A stretch of DNA of 64,000 bases from Priestia megaterium (GTDB lineage Bacteria; Bacillota; Bacilli; Bacillales; Bacillaceae_H): the NCBI RefSeq assembly GCF_023824195.1, contig NZ_CP085442.1, forward strand, positions 4,006,001 to 4,070,000. Reading direction: 5' to 3'. Every line of letters starts with the position of its first letter. The stretch's first letter is position 1. Below the pieces are notes generated by a model that saw only the letters and a list, made by a program, of their open reading frames with translations, did no database searches and was not told where the DNA came from. Made by a program: the position numbers and the translations under genes. Shown here one piece after another: positions 17,873 to 28,503 of this stretch.

Positions 17873-18850
17873 TTAATTCGCTTCTTTCTTCAGCTTTCCT
17901 GCAATATATGTAAAAATTTCAGCAAACTTTTCGGGAAATTTGTCAACTTCCATCTCTATCCATTTTACAGGCATTTTATTTCGAAACCACGTTAACTGAC
18001 GCTTTGCATATCTGCGGGAATTTTGTTTCAACTGTTCAACAGCTTCTTCGAGCGTACAGCGTCCTTCAAAATAAGCATACAGCTCTTTGTAGCCGATAGC
18101 TTGAATTGATTGTACATCATGCAGACCACTTTCGTACAATGATTTGACTTCATCAAGCAGTCCAGCCTGCATCATCATATCGACTCGGTGATTAATTCTC
18201 TCATATAATACGTCTCTATCCATTGTAAGTCCAATAATGCTTACGTCATATAATAACTCTTGCGACTGTTCTTTTGTATAGTCACTGAATTTTTTGCCCG
18301 TTACTTCATAAACTTCAAGCGCTCTGATTACACGGCGATGGTTATTTTTATGGATAGCAGCTGCACTGTCTGGGTCAATTTCTTTTAGCTTTTCATACAG
18401 GGGATCAATGCCATGAGCTTTAATAAATATTTCCATTCGTTCACGAACTTTTTCATCACTAGGAGTTTCTGTGAACTGATAATCATAAATAACGGATTGA
18501 ATATAAAGACCCGTCCCTCCAACAATCATCGGCATTTTTCCTCTAGCATGAATATCATCGATTTGTTTTCTTACAATCTCTTGAAATTCTGCCACAGAAA
18601 ACGATTCATCTGGCTCCTTAATATTGATCAGGTAATGGGGAATACCCTGCATCTCTTCTTCTGACACCTTCGCTGTTCCGATATCCATCCCTTTATAAAT
18701 TTGCATTGAATCACCTGAAATAATCTCTCCGTCTAACTGTTTGGCAAGTTCAATGCTCAATTTTGTTTTACCAACCGCAGTTGGTCCAATAATGACAATA
18801 AGTTTTGGTTTCTCTCCCGTCATAACAACACTACTTTCATCTATAGGCAT
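17873..18850 (-). CDS. miaA: MiaA, tRNA dimethylallyltransferase
   Basis: This 325-residue enzyme adds a dimethylallyl group to N6 of A37 in tRNAs reading UNN codons. The P-loop [11 protein letters not shown] (about residue 22), the substrate motif [15 protein letters not shown], and the tRNA-binding [12 protein letters not shown] and KRQLTWFRN segments are intact. The start is uncertain: the ATG at 18850 has only a weak RBS, and a second ATG at 18823 would give a length nearer the B. subtilis protein. MiaB, which modifies the MiaA product, is encoded 8 kb away in the same window. Confidence 0.96.
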   Translation of the reverse strand: MPIDESSVVMTGEKPKLIVIIGPTAVGKTKLSIELAKQLDGEIISGDSMQIYKGMDIGTAKVSEEEMQGIPHYLINIKEPDESFSVAEFQEIVRKQIDDIHARGKMPMIVGGTGLYIQSVIYDYQFTETPSDEKVRERMEIFIKAHGIDPLYEKLKEIDPDSAAAIHKNNHRRVIRALEVYEVTGKKFSDYTKEQSQELLYDVSIIGLTMDRDVLYERINHRVDMMMQAGLLDEVKSLYESGLHDVQSIQAIGYKELYAYFEGRCTLEEAVEQLKQNSRRYAKRQLTWFRNKMPVKWIEMEVDKFPEKFAEIFTYIAGKLKKEAN

Positions 18851-18923
18851 TCACATCATTCCATTTTATCCAAATGGCCATGATTTATTCAACAAAACGG
18901 CTAGCTGCAGCTAGCCGCATTGC

Positions 18924-20801
18924 CTACATCACTCGCTTAAACATTTTTTCCATTTCATACGTCGAATGATGAATAATAATTGGTCGTCCGTGCGGACACG
19001 TAAATGGATCTGTTGTTTTTCTCAACGTTTCAAGTAAAGCAAAAATCTCATCGTTTCGCAAATGATGATTCGCTTTAATCGATCCTTTACAGCTCATCAT
19101 AATAGCTGCTTCTTCTCTTAACTTTTCGATATTGACTCGTTTCATCGTAAAGATTTGCTGAATCATTTCTTCAATGGTTTCCTGTTCCTCTCCTTTTGGA
19201 AACCACTGCGGATGCGAACGAACTATATAGGAGTTTTGTCCAAACGGTTCTAGAAAGACCCCTACTTCAGCAAGCATGTCTTTGTGCTCTTCTAAAATCA
19301 AGGCTTCATTTCCCGAGAACTCTAGCGTAAGCGGCATAAGCAGTTCTTGAACTTCTGAATCTACTTCTCCAAGCTTTCGCTTAAAATATTCGTACTTAAT
19401 TCTCTCCTGCGCCGCGTGCTGATCAATAATAAATAATCCTTTTTCATTTTGTGCCAAAATATACGTTCCGTGCATTTGGCCAATTGGGTACATCGCAGGA
19501 ACACGCGGTTCTGGCTGCTCTTTGGCTGAAAGGTTTGGTTCTGGAATAGGGACGTTTTCTTCCACCGATTCTTCATAGTGTTCTATTTCTCGAAACGTCG
19601 GTTCAAGTTCTTCATCTTGACGTATGACCTCTGTTTTAACAGGCGGCATGATCTCGTCTACACGAACGGGAGCCTCCTTAAGGCTAGGCTCGCGAACCGT
19701 ATCAGACGGCTGATAGCCAGACGGTTTAGACCGATGATCAAATGTAAAGGTCTGCTGCTCAGTTGGCTGAACAGCTGATTTTGACTTAGTTGGTACTACA
19801 GCATCCGGAATTAACTGCTGCTTTTTAAAAGCAGCTTTCACTCCTTGTTCAATAAGTTCAAACAGCTCCGCTTCCTTACTTAAGCGCACTTCTAGTTTCG
19901 CTGGATGAACATTCACGTCCACTAACAAAGGGTCCATTGTAATGGTTAAAAACACGATTGGAAAACGGCCGATAGGTAAAAGGGTATGATAGCCCTGCTG
20001 TACCGCTTTTAACAACCCGTAGTTCTTAACAAAACGACCGTTAATAATGGTCGACATGTAGTTACGAGAAGCTCTTGTAATTTCAGGAAGAGCGACGTAA
20101 CCATTCACTTCATAATCAAGAGACTGAACGTTAATCGGAATCATTTTTTTAGCCACTGCCATTCCATAAATAGCTGCAAGCACCTGGCGCACATCTCCGC
20201 TTCCGTTCGTATACAGAAGCTGTCTTCCTTGATGCATCAGCCGAATTGAAACTTCAGGATGAGACATCGCAAGACGATTGACTACGTCCGTTACGTTACC
20301 AAGCTCCGTGTTTACCGTCTTCATATATTTTAAACGTGCAGGTGTGTTAAAAAATAAGTTTTCAATAACAAGTTCGGTACCTTTTCGGCTTGACGTTAAT
20401 TCGTGATGAACGATTTCTCCGCCTCTAAGTTTAAGATGAGTGCCGGCTTCTTCTCCCGTACTCGTTTTGAGTTCAAGCATTGAAACCGAAGCAATACTTG
20501 GCAGCGCTTCGCCCCGAAATCCTAACGTTCGAATTCGAAATAAATCTTGTTCTGTTTTGATTTTGCTTGTCGCATGTCTTTTAAAAGCAGTCAAACAGTC
20601 TTCAGAAGCAATGCCGTCTCCATTATCCAATATACGAATTTTTGAAAGCCCAGCTTCTTCTAGTTCAATTTCAATAACTGTACTGTTTGCATCAATAGCA
20701 TTTTCGACTAGTTCTTTCACCACCGAAGCAGGTCGTTCAACAACCTCTCCGGCAGCAATTTTATTTGAAAGTTCGTCTGAAAGTTGCACAATTTTACCCA
20801 C
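18924..20801 (-). CDS. mutL: MutL, mismatch repair ATPase and endonuclease
   Basis: This 625-residue protein has a GHKL ATPase domain at residues 1-330 ([23 protein letters not shown]) and a variable acidic linker at about 340-430. The C-terminal nuclease domain carries [12 protein letters not shown] (the DQHA(X)2E(X)4E metal motif), [11 protein letters not shown] and CPHGRP. The nickase motif is expected in bacteria without MutH. It starts at GTG 20801 behind GAGAGGAGTGA and follows mutS by 18 bases. Confidence 0.97.
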   Translation of the reverse strand: MGKIVQLSDELSNKIAAGEVVERPASVVKELVENAIDANSTVIEIELEEAGLSKIRILDNGDGIASEDCLTAFKRHATSKIKTEQDLFRIRTLGFRGEALPSIASVSMLELKTSTGEEAGTHLKLRGGEIVHHELTSSRKGTELVIENLFFNTPARLKYMKTVNTELGNVTDVVNRLAMSHPEVSIRLMHQGRQLLYTNGSGDVRQVLAAIYGMAVAKKMIPINVQSLDYEVNGYVALPEITRASRNYMSTIINGRFVKNYGLLKAVQQGYHTLLPIGRFPIVFLTITMDPLLVDVNVHPAKLEVRLSKEAELFELIEQGVKAAFKKQQLIPDAVVPTKSKSAVQPTEQQTFTFDHRSKPSGYQPSDTVREPSLKEAPVRVDEIMPPVKTEVIRQDEELEPTFREIEHYEESVEENVPIPEPNLSAKEQPEPRVPAMYPIGQMHGTYILAQNEKGLFIIDQHAAQERIKYEYFKRKLGEVDSEVQELLMPLTLEFSGNEALILEEHKDMLAEVGVFLEPFGQNSYIVRSHPQWFPKGEEQETIEEMIQQIFTMKRVNIEKLREEAAIMMSCKGSIKANHHLRNDEIFALLETLRKTTDPFTCPHGRPIIIHHSTYEMEKMFKRVM

Positions 20802-20819
20802 AGACTCACTCCTCTCAAT

Positions 20820-23477
20820 CTATTTCTTCTTTAATGATTTTTGCAGTTCATACATCGCATTCATTGCGTCTAAAGGCGTCATTTCTAAAATATCCAGCTC
20901 TTTTAAACGATCTATAATTGCTTTTTCCCGTTTCGAAAGCGCAGGCTTTTCTTTTTTCTCTTCTATTTCAAAGAACGAAAGCTGATTGGCTTCATCTGCT
21001 TTTTTACTATCTACACGTTCTTCTTGAACCAAAGAAGCACCTTCTTGTGAAACTTGTTGTGTCATCTCTTCTCTTTTTGGAGCCTGACGTACAGGTTCAC
21101 GTTCAGAAGGCTGTTCTAAATCGTATAAGATAACGCGAGCTCGCTCTAGAAGCGGATCTGGAAGTTCTGCTAGTTCCGCTACGTGAATACCATAACTTTT
21201 ATCCGCAGCACCATCTTTGATTTTGTGTAAAAAGACGACTTTCCCATTTTTTTCAACCGCGCTTACGTGAACATTTTTAAGCGCAGGAAGCGACTCATCG
21301 AGTACGGTTAATTCATGATAATGAGTAGAAAATAGTGTCTTACAGCCAATATGTTCATGAACGTATTCAATAATTGCTTGAGCCAGAGCCATTCCGTCAT
21401 ACGTAGACGTGCCGCGTCCAATTTCATCTAATAGGATCAGACTCGACTGAGTGGCATTTGTCACTGCGTTTTTCGTTTCTAGCATCTCGACCATAAACGT
21501 ACTTTGACCTGAAATTAAGTCATCGGCTGCTCCGATACGTGTAAATACTTGATCAAAAATCGGCAGAACCGCTTCGTCCGCTGGCACAAAACAGCCAATT
21601 TGAGCTAATATCGCCGTTAAAGCGACCTGACGCATGTACGTACTTTTACCAGACATATTTGGTCCTGTAATCAGTAAAATTGAACTATCATCCGTCATTT
21701 GACAGTCGTTTGGCACATATTCCTGTGAATTCATTACTTTTTCTACCACTGGATGGCGTCCATTTTGAATCGAAATATCTCCGCTTGAAAAAATAGGCTT
21801 CGTGTAATGACGTTCTTCACTGATTTTTGCAAAGCACTGCAGTACGTCAAGCTCACTTACTTTTTTAGCGAGTTCTTGCAGCCTTGGAATATATGCTTTT
21901 ACTTCCTCACGGATTTGTAAAAACAATTCATATTCCAGCTCTACAATTTTCTCTTCCGCTTCTAAAATCAGCGCTTCTTTTTCTTTCAGCTCAGGCGTAA
22001 TAAAACGTTCTGCATTGGTTAACGTCTGTTTTCGTTCATACATTCCTTCAGGCAAAAGATGCAGATTTGCCCGCGTTACTTCTATATAATAGCCGAACAC
22101 GCGATTATAACCAATTTTCAGTGAGCGAATCCCTGTTTTCTCACGCTCTTGCTGTTCAAGTGATGCAATCCACGTTTTTCCGTTTCGACTTGCATCTCGG
22201 TATTGATCAAGCTGTTCATGATAGCCGTCATTAATAATGTCTCCTTCTTTAATTGACAAAGGAGGGTGCTCTTTTAATCCTCTTTCAAGAAGATTAGCTA
22301 ATCGCTCACAAGGATCAATGTCTTCAACAAGCTTTGTGGCATAAGGATGATTCAAACGATTCACAACCTCTTGAATATGAGGCACATTTTGCAATGATTT
22401 TTTTAATTGAATTAAATCACGAGCATTTACATTACCAAAAGCTACTCGACCAGCTAAGCGTTCTAAATCGTACACATCTTTTAGTAACTCACGTAGTTCT
22501 TCTCGCTCAAAGAACTGTTTCATTAAGACATCTACCATATTCAAACGATTATCAATATCCACTTGTTTTAAAAGCGGACGGTCAATCCAATTTTTTAATA
22601 AACGGCCGCCCATTGCCGTAACGGTCTGGTCTAATAACCATAGAAGCGAACCTTTCTTTCCTTTTGAACGAATTGTTTCGGTTAACTCTAAGTTCCGCTT
22701 AGAGAACAAATCAATTTTCATATATTCATTGATTTGATAAAACTGCACGGGCTGTAAGTGTTCAAGCGAACGTTTCTGCGTGCGAGTTAAATACTGAAGA
22801 ATACGCGCAAACGTTGTAATAAGCTTTTGCTGCTGAAGCGACTCTACTAAATAATCTAGTCCTTCTACTTGCTCTGTACTATTCTCATAAGAAATGGTAA
22901 TCGTCATGCGCTCTTTTAGTGTTTGTAATAAGTCAGCAGGAAACTCAGAGCTTACAACGACTTCTTTTGCTTCTTTTGCATAAATCTCTGAGACTATATC
23001 ATGAAACGAACTAACAAGCGTTACGCTGTTTTCTCCTGTAGACAAATCAGAAAGAGCAAGACCAAACGTTTGATCCTCGAACTCAGTAACAGAACAAATA
23101 TAGTTATTTTCCTTTTCATGCAGTCCGCGTTCGTTCATCAGTGTTCCGGGTGAAATCACCTGCACCACTTCTCGCTTTACAACACCTTTTGCATGCTTAG
23201 GGTCTTCTACTTGCTCACAAATAGCTACTTTAAATCCCTTTTCAATTAAACGCTCGATATACGTAGGAGCAGAGTGATACGGAACCCCGCACATCGGAAT
23301 TCGTTCTTGTCCTCCTCCGTCTCGACTTGTTAATGTTATTTCAAGTTCTTGAGAAGCTGTCGTAGCATCTTCAAAGAACATTTCGTAAAAATCACCTAAT
23401 CTAAAAAATAAAAAGGCATCTTGATACTCTGCCTTAATTCTCAAATATTGCTGTATCATTGGCGTATACGCTGCCAT
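20820..23477 (-). CDS. mutS: MutS, mismatch recognition ATPase
   Basis: This 885-residue protein has the N-terminal mismatch-binding [11 protein letters not shown] motif with the intercalating Phe (FYE). Connector, core and clamp domains follow, then the ABC ATPase with Walker [10 protein letters not shown], the signature [10 protein letters not shown], Walker [14 protein letters not shown] and STHYHEL. The C-terminal NQLSFF is a beta-clamp binding motif. I place the start at the ATG at 23477 (RBS GGAGGAA); the upstream in-frame start would include that RBS. mutS and mutL form an operon. Confidence 0.97.
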   Translation of the reverse strand: MAAYTPMIQQYLRIKAEYQDAFLFFRLGDFYEMFFEDATTASQELEITLTSRDGGGQERIPMCGVPYHSAPTYIERLIEKGFKVAICEQVEDPKHAKGVVKREVVQVISPGTLMNERGLHEKENNYICSVTEFEDQTFGLALSDLSTGENSVTLVSSFHDIVSEIYAKEAKEVVVSSEFPADLLQTLKERMTITISYENSTEQVEGLDYLVESLQQQKLITTFARILQYLTRTQKRSLEHLQPVQFYQINEYMKIDLFSKRNLELTETIRSKGKKGSLLWLLDQTVTAMGGRLLKNWIDRPLLKQVDIDNRLNMVDVLMKQFFEREELRELLKDVYDLERLAGRVAFGNVNARDLIQLKKSLQNVPHIQEVVNRLNHPYATKLVEDIDPCERLANLLERGLKEHPPLSIKEGDIINDGYHEQLDQYRDASRNGKTWIASLEQQEREKTGIRSLKIGYNRVFGYYIEVTRANLHLLPEGMYERKQTLTNAERFITPELKEKEALILEAEEKIVELEYELFLQIREEVKAYIPRLQELAKKVSELDVLQCFAKISEERHYTKPIFSSGDISIQNGRHPVVEKVMNSQEYVPNDCQMTDDSSILLITGPNMSGKSTYMRQVALTAILAQIGCFVPADEAVLPIFDQVFTRIGAADDLISGQSTFMVEMLETKNAVTNATQSSLILLDEIGRGTSTYDGMALAQAIIEYVHEHIGCKTLFSTHYHELTVLDESLPALKNVHVSAVEKNGKVVFLHKIKDGAADKSYGIHVAELAELPDPLLERARVILYDLEQPSEREPVRQAPKREEMTQQVSQEGASLVQEERVDSKKADEANQLSFFEIEEKKEKPALSKREKAIIDRLKELDILEMTPLDAMNAMYELQKSLKKK

Positions 23478-23595
23478 ACTATTCCTCCATACCACATCTA
23501 GTTGTGCGTTTTTGCTACACGTATTATAACATAAGTCTTTCTTAAACTTAATTTATTCAAATAGAACAATCTTCAATTTCTTTTCATAAAACAAA

Positions 23596-23638
23596 TAAAA
23601 AAGCTTCGGACGAAGGAAGAAGCTTGTCCGAAGCTTTT
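23596..23638 (-). terminator. Terminator of the bcaP-like gene
   Basis: AAAAGCTTCGGAC pairs with GTCCGAAGCTTTT (13 bp), with a U run on the minus strand. Confidence 0.9.
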
Positions 23639-23643
23639 CATTA

Positions 23644-25041
23644 TTATTTACTGTTGTTCAAATGACTATGCTTACGTCCGTATAAGAAGTAAACTACTAG
23701 CCCTAGTACAAGCCAAATTACGAAACTAATCCATGTTAACTTTGGAAGCTGAAGTGCTAAGTATAAACAGAACACAAAAGCTAAAATTGGAATCACCGGC
23801 ACGAACGGTACGCGGAAGCCAGTCGATTCTGAAGTTTGTTTTGATTTACGTAAATATAAAATTCCAATTGATACGGTCATAAAAGCAAAAAGAGTACCGA
23901 TGTTTGTTAACTCTGCTAATCTTCCTAATGGTACTAAACCAGAGAAGATGGATACTAGTAAACATGTAATCCACGTATTTACTACTGGCGTTTGTTTTTT
24001 CTCACTGATTTTTGAAAAAGGCTTCGGCAATAGACCATCTCGACTGATCGCATAAAATAAACGAGTTTGTCCATACATCATAACGAGTAATACCGTTGTA
24101 ATACCAACAATTGCACCTAATGAAATAAATCCTGCTACCCAGTCTTGGTTAATGTAGCTTAAAGCAAATGCTACAGGGTTTTTAACATTTAATTCTGTAT
24201 AAGGTACGATTCCTGTTAAGATAAGCGATACGACGATATAAAGAACTGTACAAATCGCAAGAGATGCAATGATTCCGATTGGCATATCTCGCTGAGGCTT
24301 GCGTACTTCCTCGGCCGCTGTTGCTACAGCATCAAACCCAATGTAGGCGAAGAATACAGTTGCTGCTCCTGTTGCTACTCCCGAGAAACCAAACGGCATA
24401 AACGGCGTCCAGTTTTCTGGCTTAACATAGCTCACTCCTACTACAATAAATAGAAGCACGACAGCAAGTTTGATAATAACCATAATAGCATTAAAACGTG
24501 AAGATTTTTTTACTCCTTGTGTTAAAAGCAAGGTAATTAAGAAAACGATCATAATTGCTGGAACATCAATATACGTGCCGTTTGCAGGATTGTATGCACT
24601 TGTTAAAGCTTTTGGAAAATGTATGCCAAACCCGGCTAACAACCCTTGAAAATACCCCGACCATCCACTGGCTACAGCAGATGAAGCAAGACCGTATTCC
24701 AAGATAAGGTCCCACCCTAAAATCCAAGCGATTAATTCACCGAATGTTGCATAACTGTAAGTGTATGCGCTTCCTGAAACAGGAACTGTCGAAGCAAACT
24801 CTGCATAACAAAGAGCTGCAAACACACACGCAAGTCCTGACATAATGAAGGAAATAACTAAAGCTGGACCGGCATGTTCGGCTGCTGCTACCCCTGTTAA
24901 CACAAAAATTCCGGTTCCTATAATTGCCCCAATTCCTAACATTGTTAAATCAAAAGCGCCTAAATCCTTTTTTAATTTAACACCTTTAGAATTGGTTTCA
25001 CCAATTAGTGTTTCAATCGATTTTTTACGAAATACGCTCAT
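23644..25041 (-). CDS. bcaP: APC-family amino acid permease, BcaP-like
   Basis: This 465-residue transporter has 12 or more membrane helices. The N-terminal LGAFDLTMLGIGAIIGTGIFVLTG and the helix-6 region FFAYIGFDAVATAAEE are typical of the CAT-type branch of the APC superfamily. The length equals that of B. subtilis BcaP (YhdG), a branched-chain amino acid permease, although the related YfnA is a close alternative. A perfect CodY box upstream favours BcaP, since bcaP is a strong CodY target. It sits between cotE and mutS, adjacent genes in B. subtilis, so it is an insertion relative to that genome. Confidence 0.7.
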   Translation of the reverse strand: MSVFRKKSIETLIGETNSKGVKLKKDLGAFDLTMLGIGAIIGTGIFVLTGVAAAEHAGPALVISFIMSGLACVFAALCYAEFASTVPVSGSAYTYSYATFGELIAWILGWDLILEYGLASSAVASGWSGYFQGLLAGFGIHFPKALTSAYNPANGTYIDVPAIMIVFLITLLLTQGVKKSSRFNAIMVIIKLAVVLLFIVVGVSYVKPENWTPFMPFGFSGVATGAATVFFAYIGFDAVATAAEEVRKPQRDMPIGIIASLAICTVLYIVVSLILTGIVPYTELNVKNPVAFALSYINQDWVAGFISLGAIVGITTVLLVMMYGQTRLFYAISRDGLLPKPFSKISEKKQTPVVNTWITCLLVSIFSGLVPLGRLAELTNIGTLFAFMTVSIGILYLRKSKQTSESTGFRVPFVPVIPILAFVFCLYLALQLPKLTWISFVIWLVLGLVVYFLYGRKHSHLNNSK

Positions 25042-25075
25042 AGTAAACCCCCAAAATACTTATCTGATATAACTA

Positions 25076-25090
25076 AATTTTCTGAAAATT
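25076..25090. promoter_or_regulatory. CodY box, perfect consensus
   Basis: AATTTTCTGAAAATT equals the CodY consensus AATTTTCWGAAAATT at all 15 positions. It lies downstream of the predicted bcaP -10, where bound CodY could block elongation or initiation. Confidence 0.8.
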
Positions 25091-25113
25091 AATGCATTAA
25101 TTTCTTTAAACTT

Positions 25114-25143
25114 ACTATACACTGCGCATTCGACAAAAAGCAA
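25114..25143 (-). promoter_or_regulatory. bcaP-like gene promoter
   Basis: On the minus strand TTGCTT (25138-25143) and TATAGT (25114-25119) have an 18-base spacer. Confidence 0.5.
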
Positions 25144-25187
25144 TATATTTTTTTGTTTTTATAAGAATTTTCTTAAAATAGCAAAAA

Positions 25188-25218
25188 TAAAAAAACTAGG
25201 AAGAACTTCTTCCTAGTT
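25188..25218 (-). terminator. cotE terminator overlapping the stop codon
   Basis: AACTAGGAAG and CTTCCTAGTT form a stem whose outer arm includes bases of the cotE TAA; the U run is on the minus strand. Confidence 0.75.
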
Positions 25219-25762
25219 ACTCATCGTCTCCTAATATAAAATCAGGATCTAAATCTTCAAATTCATCATCATCTACGTCTAAATCAAACTCGTCTTCATC
25301 ATCGCAGCCTTTCGGGTTCACTGCAACACAAACCTTCGTTTCACCAATCACTTCTGCTAATAATTCTCTCTCTACTTGAACAATCGTTTTATTGCCATTT
25401 GGTGAAATTGTGCACTCTAGGCAATTTGGCTGCTGCAGTACCCGAACAATTACTTCGTAATCGTCTCCAATCGAATCTTCGTCTTTATAGCGCAGCTTAA
25501 TATTATCTTTGTATGATACGGTTTCCGTCCAAACTTCGGTTTTTGTATTATTATTGTACGAATACCAAATATTAATATCATATCTGCCGTCAACTTCTAC
25601 ATTGCTGCCGCTTTTCTTTGCTTTGTACTCATGGTTAATCACCCAGCACCCTAAGATGCTTGTTGGTCGATTTTTCGGTGCAAGCGTATGAGACGATTGT
25701 GTAAACTTGCGACCTTTACCTACGACTGCTTTTGTAATAATTTCTCTATAGTGTTGTGACAT
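25217..25762 (-). CDS. cotE: CotE, outer spore coat morphogenetic protein
   Basis: This 181-residue protein organises the outer coat of the spore; it is made in the mother cell and binds SpoIVA-dependent structures. The first 150 residues carry the conserved CotE fold ([33 protein letters not shown]). The tail is strongly acidic (about 20 Asp/Glu in the last 30 residues), as in B. subtilis CotE. The RBS GAGGAGGG precedes the ATG. Sigma-E and sigma-K promoter candidates lie upstream. Confidence 0.95.
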   Translation of the reverse strand: MSQHYREIITKAVVGKGRKFTQSSHTLAPKNRPTSILGCWVINHEYKAKKSGSNVEVDGRYDINIWYSYNNNTKTEVWTETVSYKDNIKLRYKDEDSIGDDYEVIVRVLQQPNCLECTISPNGNKTIVQVERELLAEVIGETKVCVAVNPKGCDDEDEFDLDVDDDEFEDLDPDFILGDDE

Positions 25763-25794
25763 GTGAGCATACCCTCCTCAAACTATCTTCATTT

Positions 25795-25880
25795 CATCCT
25801 ATGCAGGCTCATTCACTTGTTTGCACATTATTTTTAAGAAACTAGGTTTAAGGCATAAAAAACCTATGTTCCATTGTATG
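25795..25880 (-). promoter_or_regulatory. Candidate cotE sigma-E and sigma-K promoters
   Basis: On the minus strand GCATACAATG (25873-25880) matches the sigma-E -10 CATACAnT. Nearer the gene, AAC (25819-25821) and CATAGGATG (25795-25803) resemble a sigma-K -35 and -10. B. subtilis cotE is known to use both factors. The sigma-E -35 is weak. Confidence 0.35.
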
Positions 25881-25950
25881 CAAGGGTATAGAAAAACGTG
25901 ACAATTATTAGAGAGAAAATCTGCCCAATTTTCATGCCACATGATGCACA

Positions 25951-25985
25951 AAAAAATGCCTCAGCAAATTGCTGAGGCATTTTTT
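25951..25985 (-). terminator. miaB-ymcA terminator
   Basis: AAAAAATGCCTCAGC pairs with GCTGAGGCATTTTTT (15 bp) around AAATT. Confidence 0.92.
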
Positions 25986-25987
25986 CT

Positions 25988-26419
25988 TTATGAGCAGCTA
26001 GATCCAGGGCTGTTTCGCACCTGTGAACCTGTTTCACCGCGCAGTAAATCACCATCTGTTGACACAATAATTTCATCCGTTACTGTGTTTGAAATAGTGT
26101 TAGCCACAAGTTGAAGCAAATCATTCACGTTTATTTGAGACTCTTGAAACTGCTGAATAATCGGCAGTTCATCCAGCTCTTCCTGTAAACGATCAATTTT
26201 TGCCTCCACTTGTTTTAACGCTTCTGTTTTACCATAGTGTTGGAAATTAACAGCTTGTTTTTGCAAGCTTTTAATGCTTGCAATGCTTTCACGCACTTTT
26301 TGGTTTTCGTTAAGCTGAGCTTCGGCACGCTTGAAGAAATCTACTTCTTCCGTTTCAGCAATCATTTTTGCCAGCTCTTGAGCACGTTTAATTACGTCAC
26401 TCTTGTTATACTGCGCCAT
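25988..26419 (-). CDS. ymcA: YmcA (RicA), Ric-complex RNA maturation factor
   Basis: This 143-residue helical protein is a subunit of the RicA-RicF-RicT (YmcA-YlbF-YaaT) complex. That complex binds Fe-S clusters and stimulates RNase Y-dependent processing, biofilm formation, competence and sporulation. The helical core (residues 1-110) and the C-terminal cysteine (SSCS) are present. It starts 1 base after the miaB stop, so the pair is co-transcribed. RNase Y is encoded in this window as well. Confidence 0.93.
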   Translation of the reverse strand: MAQYNKSDVIKRAQELAKMIAETEEVDFFKRAEAQLNENQKVRESIASIKSLQKQAVNFQHYGKTEALKQVEAKIDRLQEELDELPIIQQFQESQINVNDLLQLVANTISNTVTDEIIVSTDGDLLRGETGSQVRNSPGSSCS

Positions 26420-26420
26420 A

Positions 26421-27950
26421 TTACTTCACCTCTGCTGTTTCTTCTACCATTTCCCCGTTTAATGTCCATGTTTTGGCTTTTGTAATTTTTACTTTTACAA
26501 GTTGCCCAATCACTGACTTAGGTGCTTTGAAGTTTACAAGCTTACTTTTTTCCGTGTAGCCTGCTAATACTTCCGGATTATTTTTACTTTCACCTTCTAC
26601 TAATACTTCGACAACTTTACCTTCATATTCCTTCAATTTCTTTGCAGAAATTTCATTTACAAGAGCATTTAAGCGCTGAAGACGCTCTTTTTTCACTTCC
26701 ATTGGTACGTTGTCTTGCATCTTAGCAGCTGGCGTACCTTCACGAGGTGAATAAATAAACGTATAAGCACTATCGAATTCAACCTCACGATATAGCGACA
26801 TTGTTTCTTCAAACTGCTCATCCGTTTCATTTGGGAAACCAACAATAATATCAGTTGTTAATGATGCTGTTGGAATGGCTTCTTTAATTTTACGAACAAG
26901 CTCTAAATAATGTTCACGAGAATATTTTCGTGCCATAATTTTTAAGATATCGCTGCTTCCTGATTGAACAGGCAAGTGAATGTGGTCGACAAGATTTCCG
27001 CCTTTAGCAAGAACTTCAATTAAACGGTCATCAAAGTCTCGAGGATGACTTGTTGTAAAACGGATACGAGCAACGTCAATTTTACGGATTTCATCCATTA
27101 AGTCGCCTAAGCCGTACGTTATGTCTTCAAAATCTTTTCCGTATGCATTAACATTTTGGCCTAGAAGCGTAATTTCTTTGTAGCCTTGAGCAGCTAAATG
27201 ACGTACTTCTTGGATAATATCTTCTGGACGGCGGCTTCGTTCTTTTCCTCGCGTATACGGAACGATACAGTACGTACAGAACTTGTCACAGCCGTACATG
27301 ATGTTAACCCATGCTTTGACGCTGCCTTTACGTGCTCTTGGAAGATTTTCAATAACATCCCCTTCCTTAGACCATACTTCAATCACCATTTCTTTTGCTA
27401 AGTATGCTTCGTTTAAAATGTGAGGCAAACGGTGAATGTTATGTGTACCAAAAATCATATCCACGTGCTGATGTTTTTGTAAAATTTTATTTACAACTGA
27501 CTCTTCTTGAGACATACATCCGCAGACGCCGATTAATAGCTCAGGGCGCTCGCGCTTTAAGGCCTTCAAGTGTCCTAATTCACCAAACACTTTATTTTCT
27601 GCATTTTCACGGATCGCACACGTATTCAATAAAATAACATGAGCATCTTCAACAGAGTCAGTTGGCTCGTAGCCAAGGCCTAGAAAAATACCAGCCATTA
27701 CTTCTGTATCGTGCTCATTCATTTGACAGCCGTACGTACGGATATAAAACTTACGTCCCTGTCCCATTCCATGAAACTGTTCATCGATTGCAAAATCATT
27801 GTGATAGGAAACTTCTTCTTTTCCTCGTTTTTTCGCATCTTTTAAAGAAGGTGGCATGTATACTGTTTGAAAATATTTGCTGTAATCCTTTTCGGATTTT
27901 TTGTCCGCTGGATTAACTTGGTTGCTTTCTAAACGTTGTTTTTCGTTCAT
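26421..27950 (-). CDS. miaB: MiaB, tRNA-2-methylthio-N6-dimethylallyladenosine synthase
   Basis: This 509-residue radical-SAM methylthiotransferase has an N-terminal MTTase domain with three cluster cysteines (YGCQMNE, NTCAIRE, CGCMSQ), a radical SAM motif [11 protein letters not shown] (CxxxCxxC) and a C-terminal TRAM domain (about 440-505). It adds the methylthio group to the MiaA-made i6A37. I set the start at the ATG at 27950 behind AAAGGAGAT, giving exactly the B. subtilis length. The 12-bp palindrome TGACAATTGTCA lies 21 bases upstream of the start. Confidence 0.97.
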   Translation of the reverse strand: MNEKQRLESNQVNPADKKSEKDYSKYFQTVYMPPSLKDAKKRGKEEVSYHNDFAIDEQFHGMGQGRKFYIRTYGCQMNEHDTEVMAGIFLGLGYEPTDSVEDAHVILLNTCAIRENAENKVFGELGHLKALKRERPELLIGVCGCMSQEESVVNKILQKHQHVDMIFGTHNIHRLPHILNEAYLAKEMVIEVWSKEGDVIENLPRARKGSVKAWVNIMYGCDKFCTYCIVPYTRGKERSRRPEDIIQEVRHLAAQGYKEITLLGQNVNAYGKDFEDITYGLGDLMDEIRKIDVARIRFTTSHPRDFDDRLIEVLAKGGNLVDHIHLPVQSGSSDILKIMARKYSREHYLELVRKIKEAIPTASLTTDIIVGFPNETDEQFEETMSLYREVEFDSAYTFIYSPREGTPAAKMQDNVPMEVKKERLQRLNALVNEISAKKLKEYEGKVVEVLVEGESKNNPEVLAGYTEKSKLVNFKAPKSVIGQLVKVKITKAKTWTLNGEMVEETAEVK

Positions 27951-28001
27951 AAAAAAATCTCCTTTCGCCATGACAATTGTCACGTTGCACCTGTAAATCG
28001 C

Positions 28002-28046
28002 AAAAAAATGTGACAGCCTTATGCTTATGCATAAAACTCATCACAT
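28002..28046 (-). terminator. Terminator-like hairpin upstream of miaB
   Basis: On the minus strand AUGUGA pairs with UCACAU and GUUUUAUGC with GCAUAAGGC, followed by seven Us. It lies between the repeat copy B and miaB. It may be the original korAB terminator or a leader terminator of miaB. Confidence 0.7.
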
Positions 28047-28150
28047 TAACATAGTATATAACTTTCAAGTAACGAACACAATCATATACCTATTTTCTAT
28101 ACCTGTTTCGTTAAAAATCCATTCGATTTTCGAAACATTTATTAAATTAC

Positions 28151-28502
28151 AAAAAGAGATTGATACATAACTAAATTAATCTATTTTAGAGACGAACAAA
28201 TGGGATAAAAGAGCTCATGTAAATCGCTTATTCGAACGCTGTTGATTTCCGTGCAAGACTTCGCTTTTCGCGGGCGGCCGATGAGCCTCCTCGTCGCTTA
28301 CGCTTCTGCGGGGTCTCACCTATTCCGCTTTTCCCGCAGGAGTCTTCACCTTACTCTCACTCAACAGCCAGAAGCCACTACCTACATGAAACCTACGTTC
28401 GCTATCACTATGAAAAAATCCGAACGAGTTGGATTCTCCATTAAGAATCTCAATTCATCGTTCGGATCTTCCCTCTACTAAACTACTTTTATTGCAGCCT
28501 CT
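28151..28502. repeat. Dispersed structured repeat, copy B (MITE-like)
   Basis: The second copy of the element at 10157-10482, in the same orientation. The core (28238-28368) again runs from GCTGTT to AACAGC and shares long identical runs with copy A, such as CCTCCTCGTCGCTTACGCT. The right end CAGCCTCT abuts the korB stop codon. Copy B has a longer terminal hairpin (an extra GGATTCT/AGAATC stem). Both copies sit in intergenic DNA. With copy A it accounts for the GC-rich islands of the window. Confidence 0.75.
28413..28467 (-). terminator. korAB terminator supplied by repeat copy B
   Basis: ATCCGAACGA (28418-28427) pairs with TCGTTCGGAT (28458-28467), with an inner GGATTCT/AGAATC stem and a six-base U run on the minus strand. 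It is the first terminator after korB. Confidence 0.75.
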
Positions 28503-28503
28503 T

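Larger units (their letters stand above)
27951..28503. other. 553-base gene-free region between miaB and korB
   Basis: It contains the TGACAATTGTCA palindrome, one terminator-like hairpin, about 100 AT-rich bases with no recognised signal, and the repeat copy B. Confidence 0.7.
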
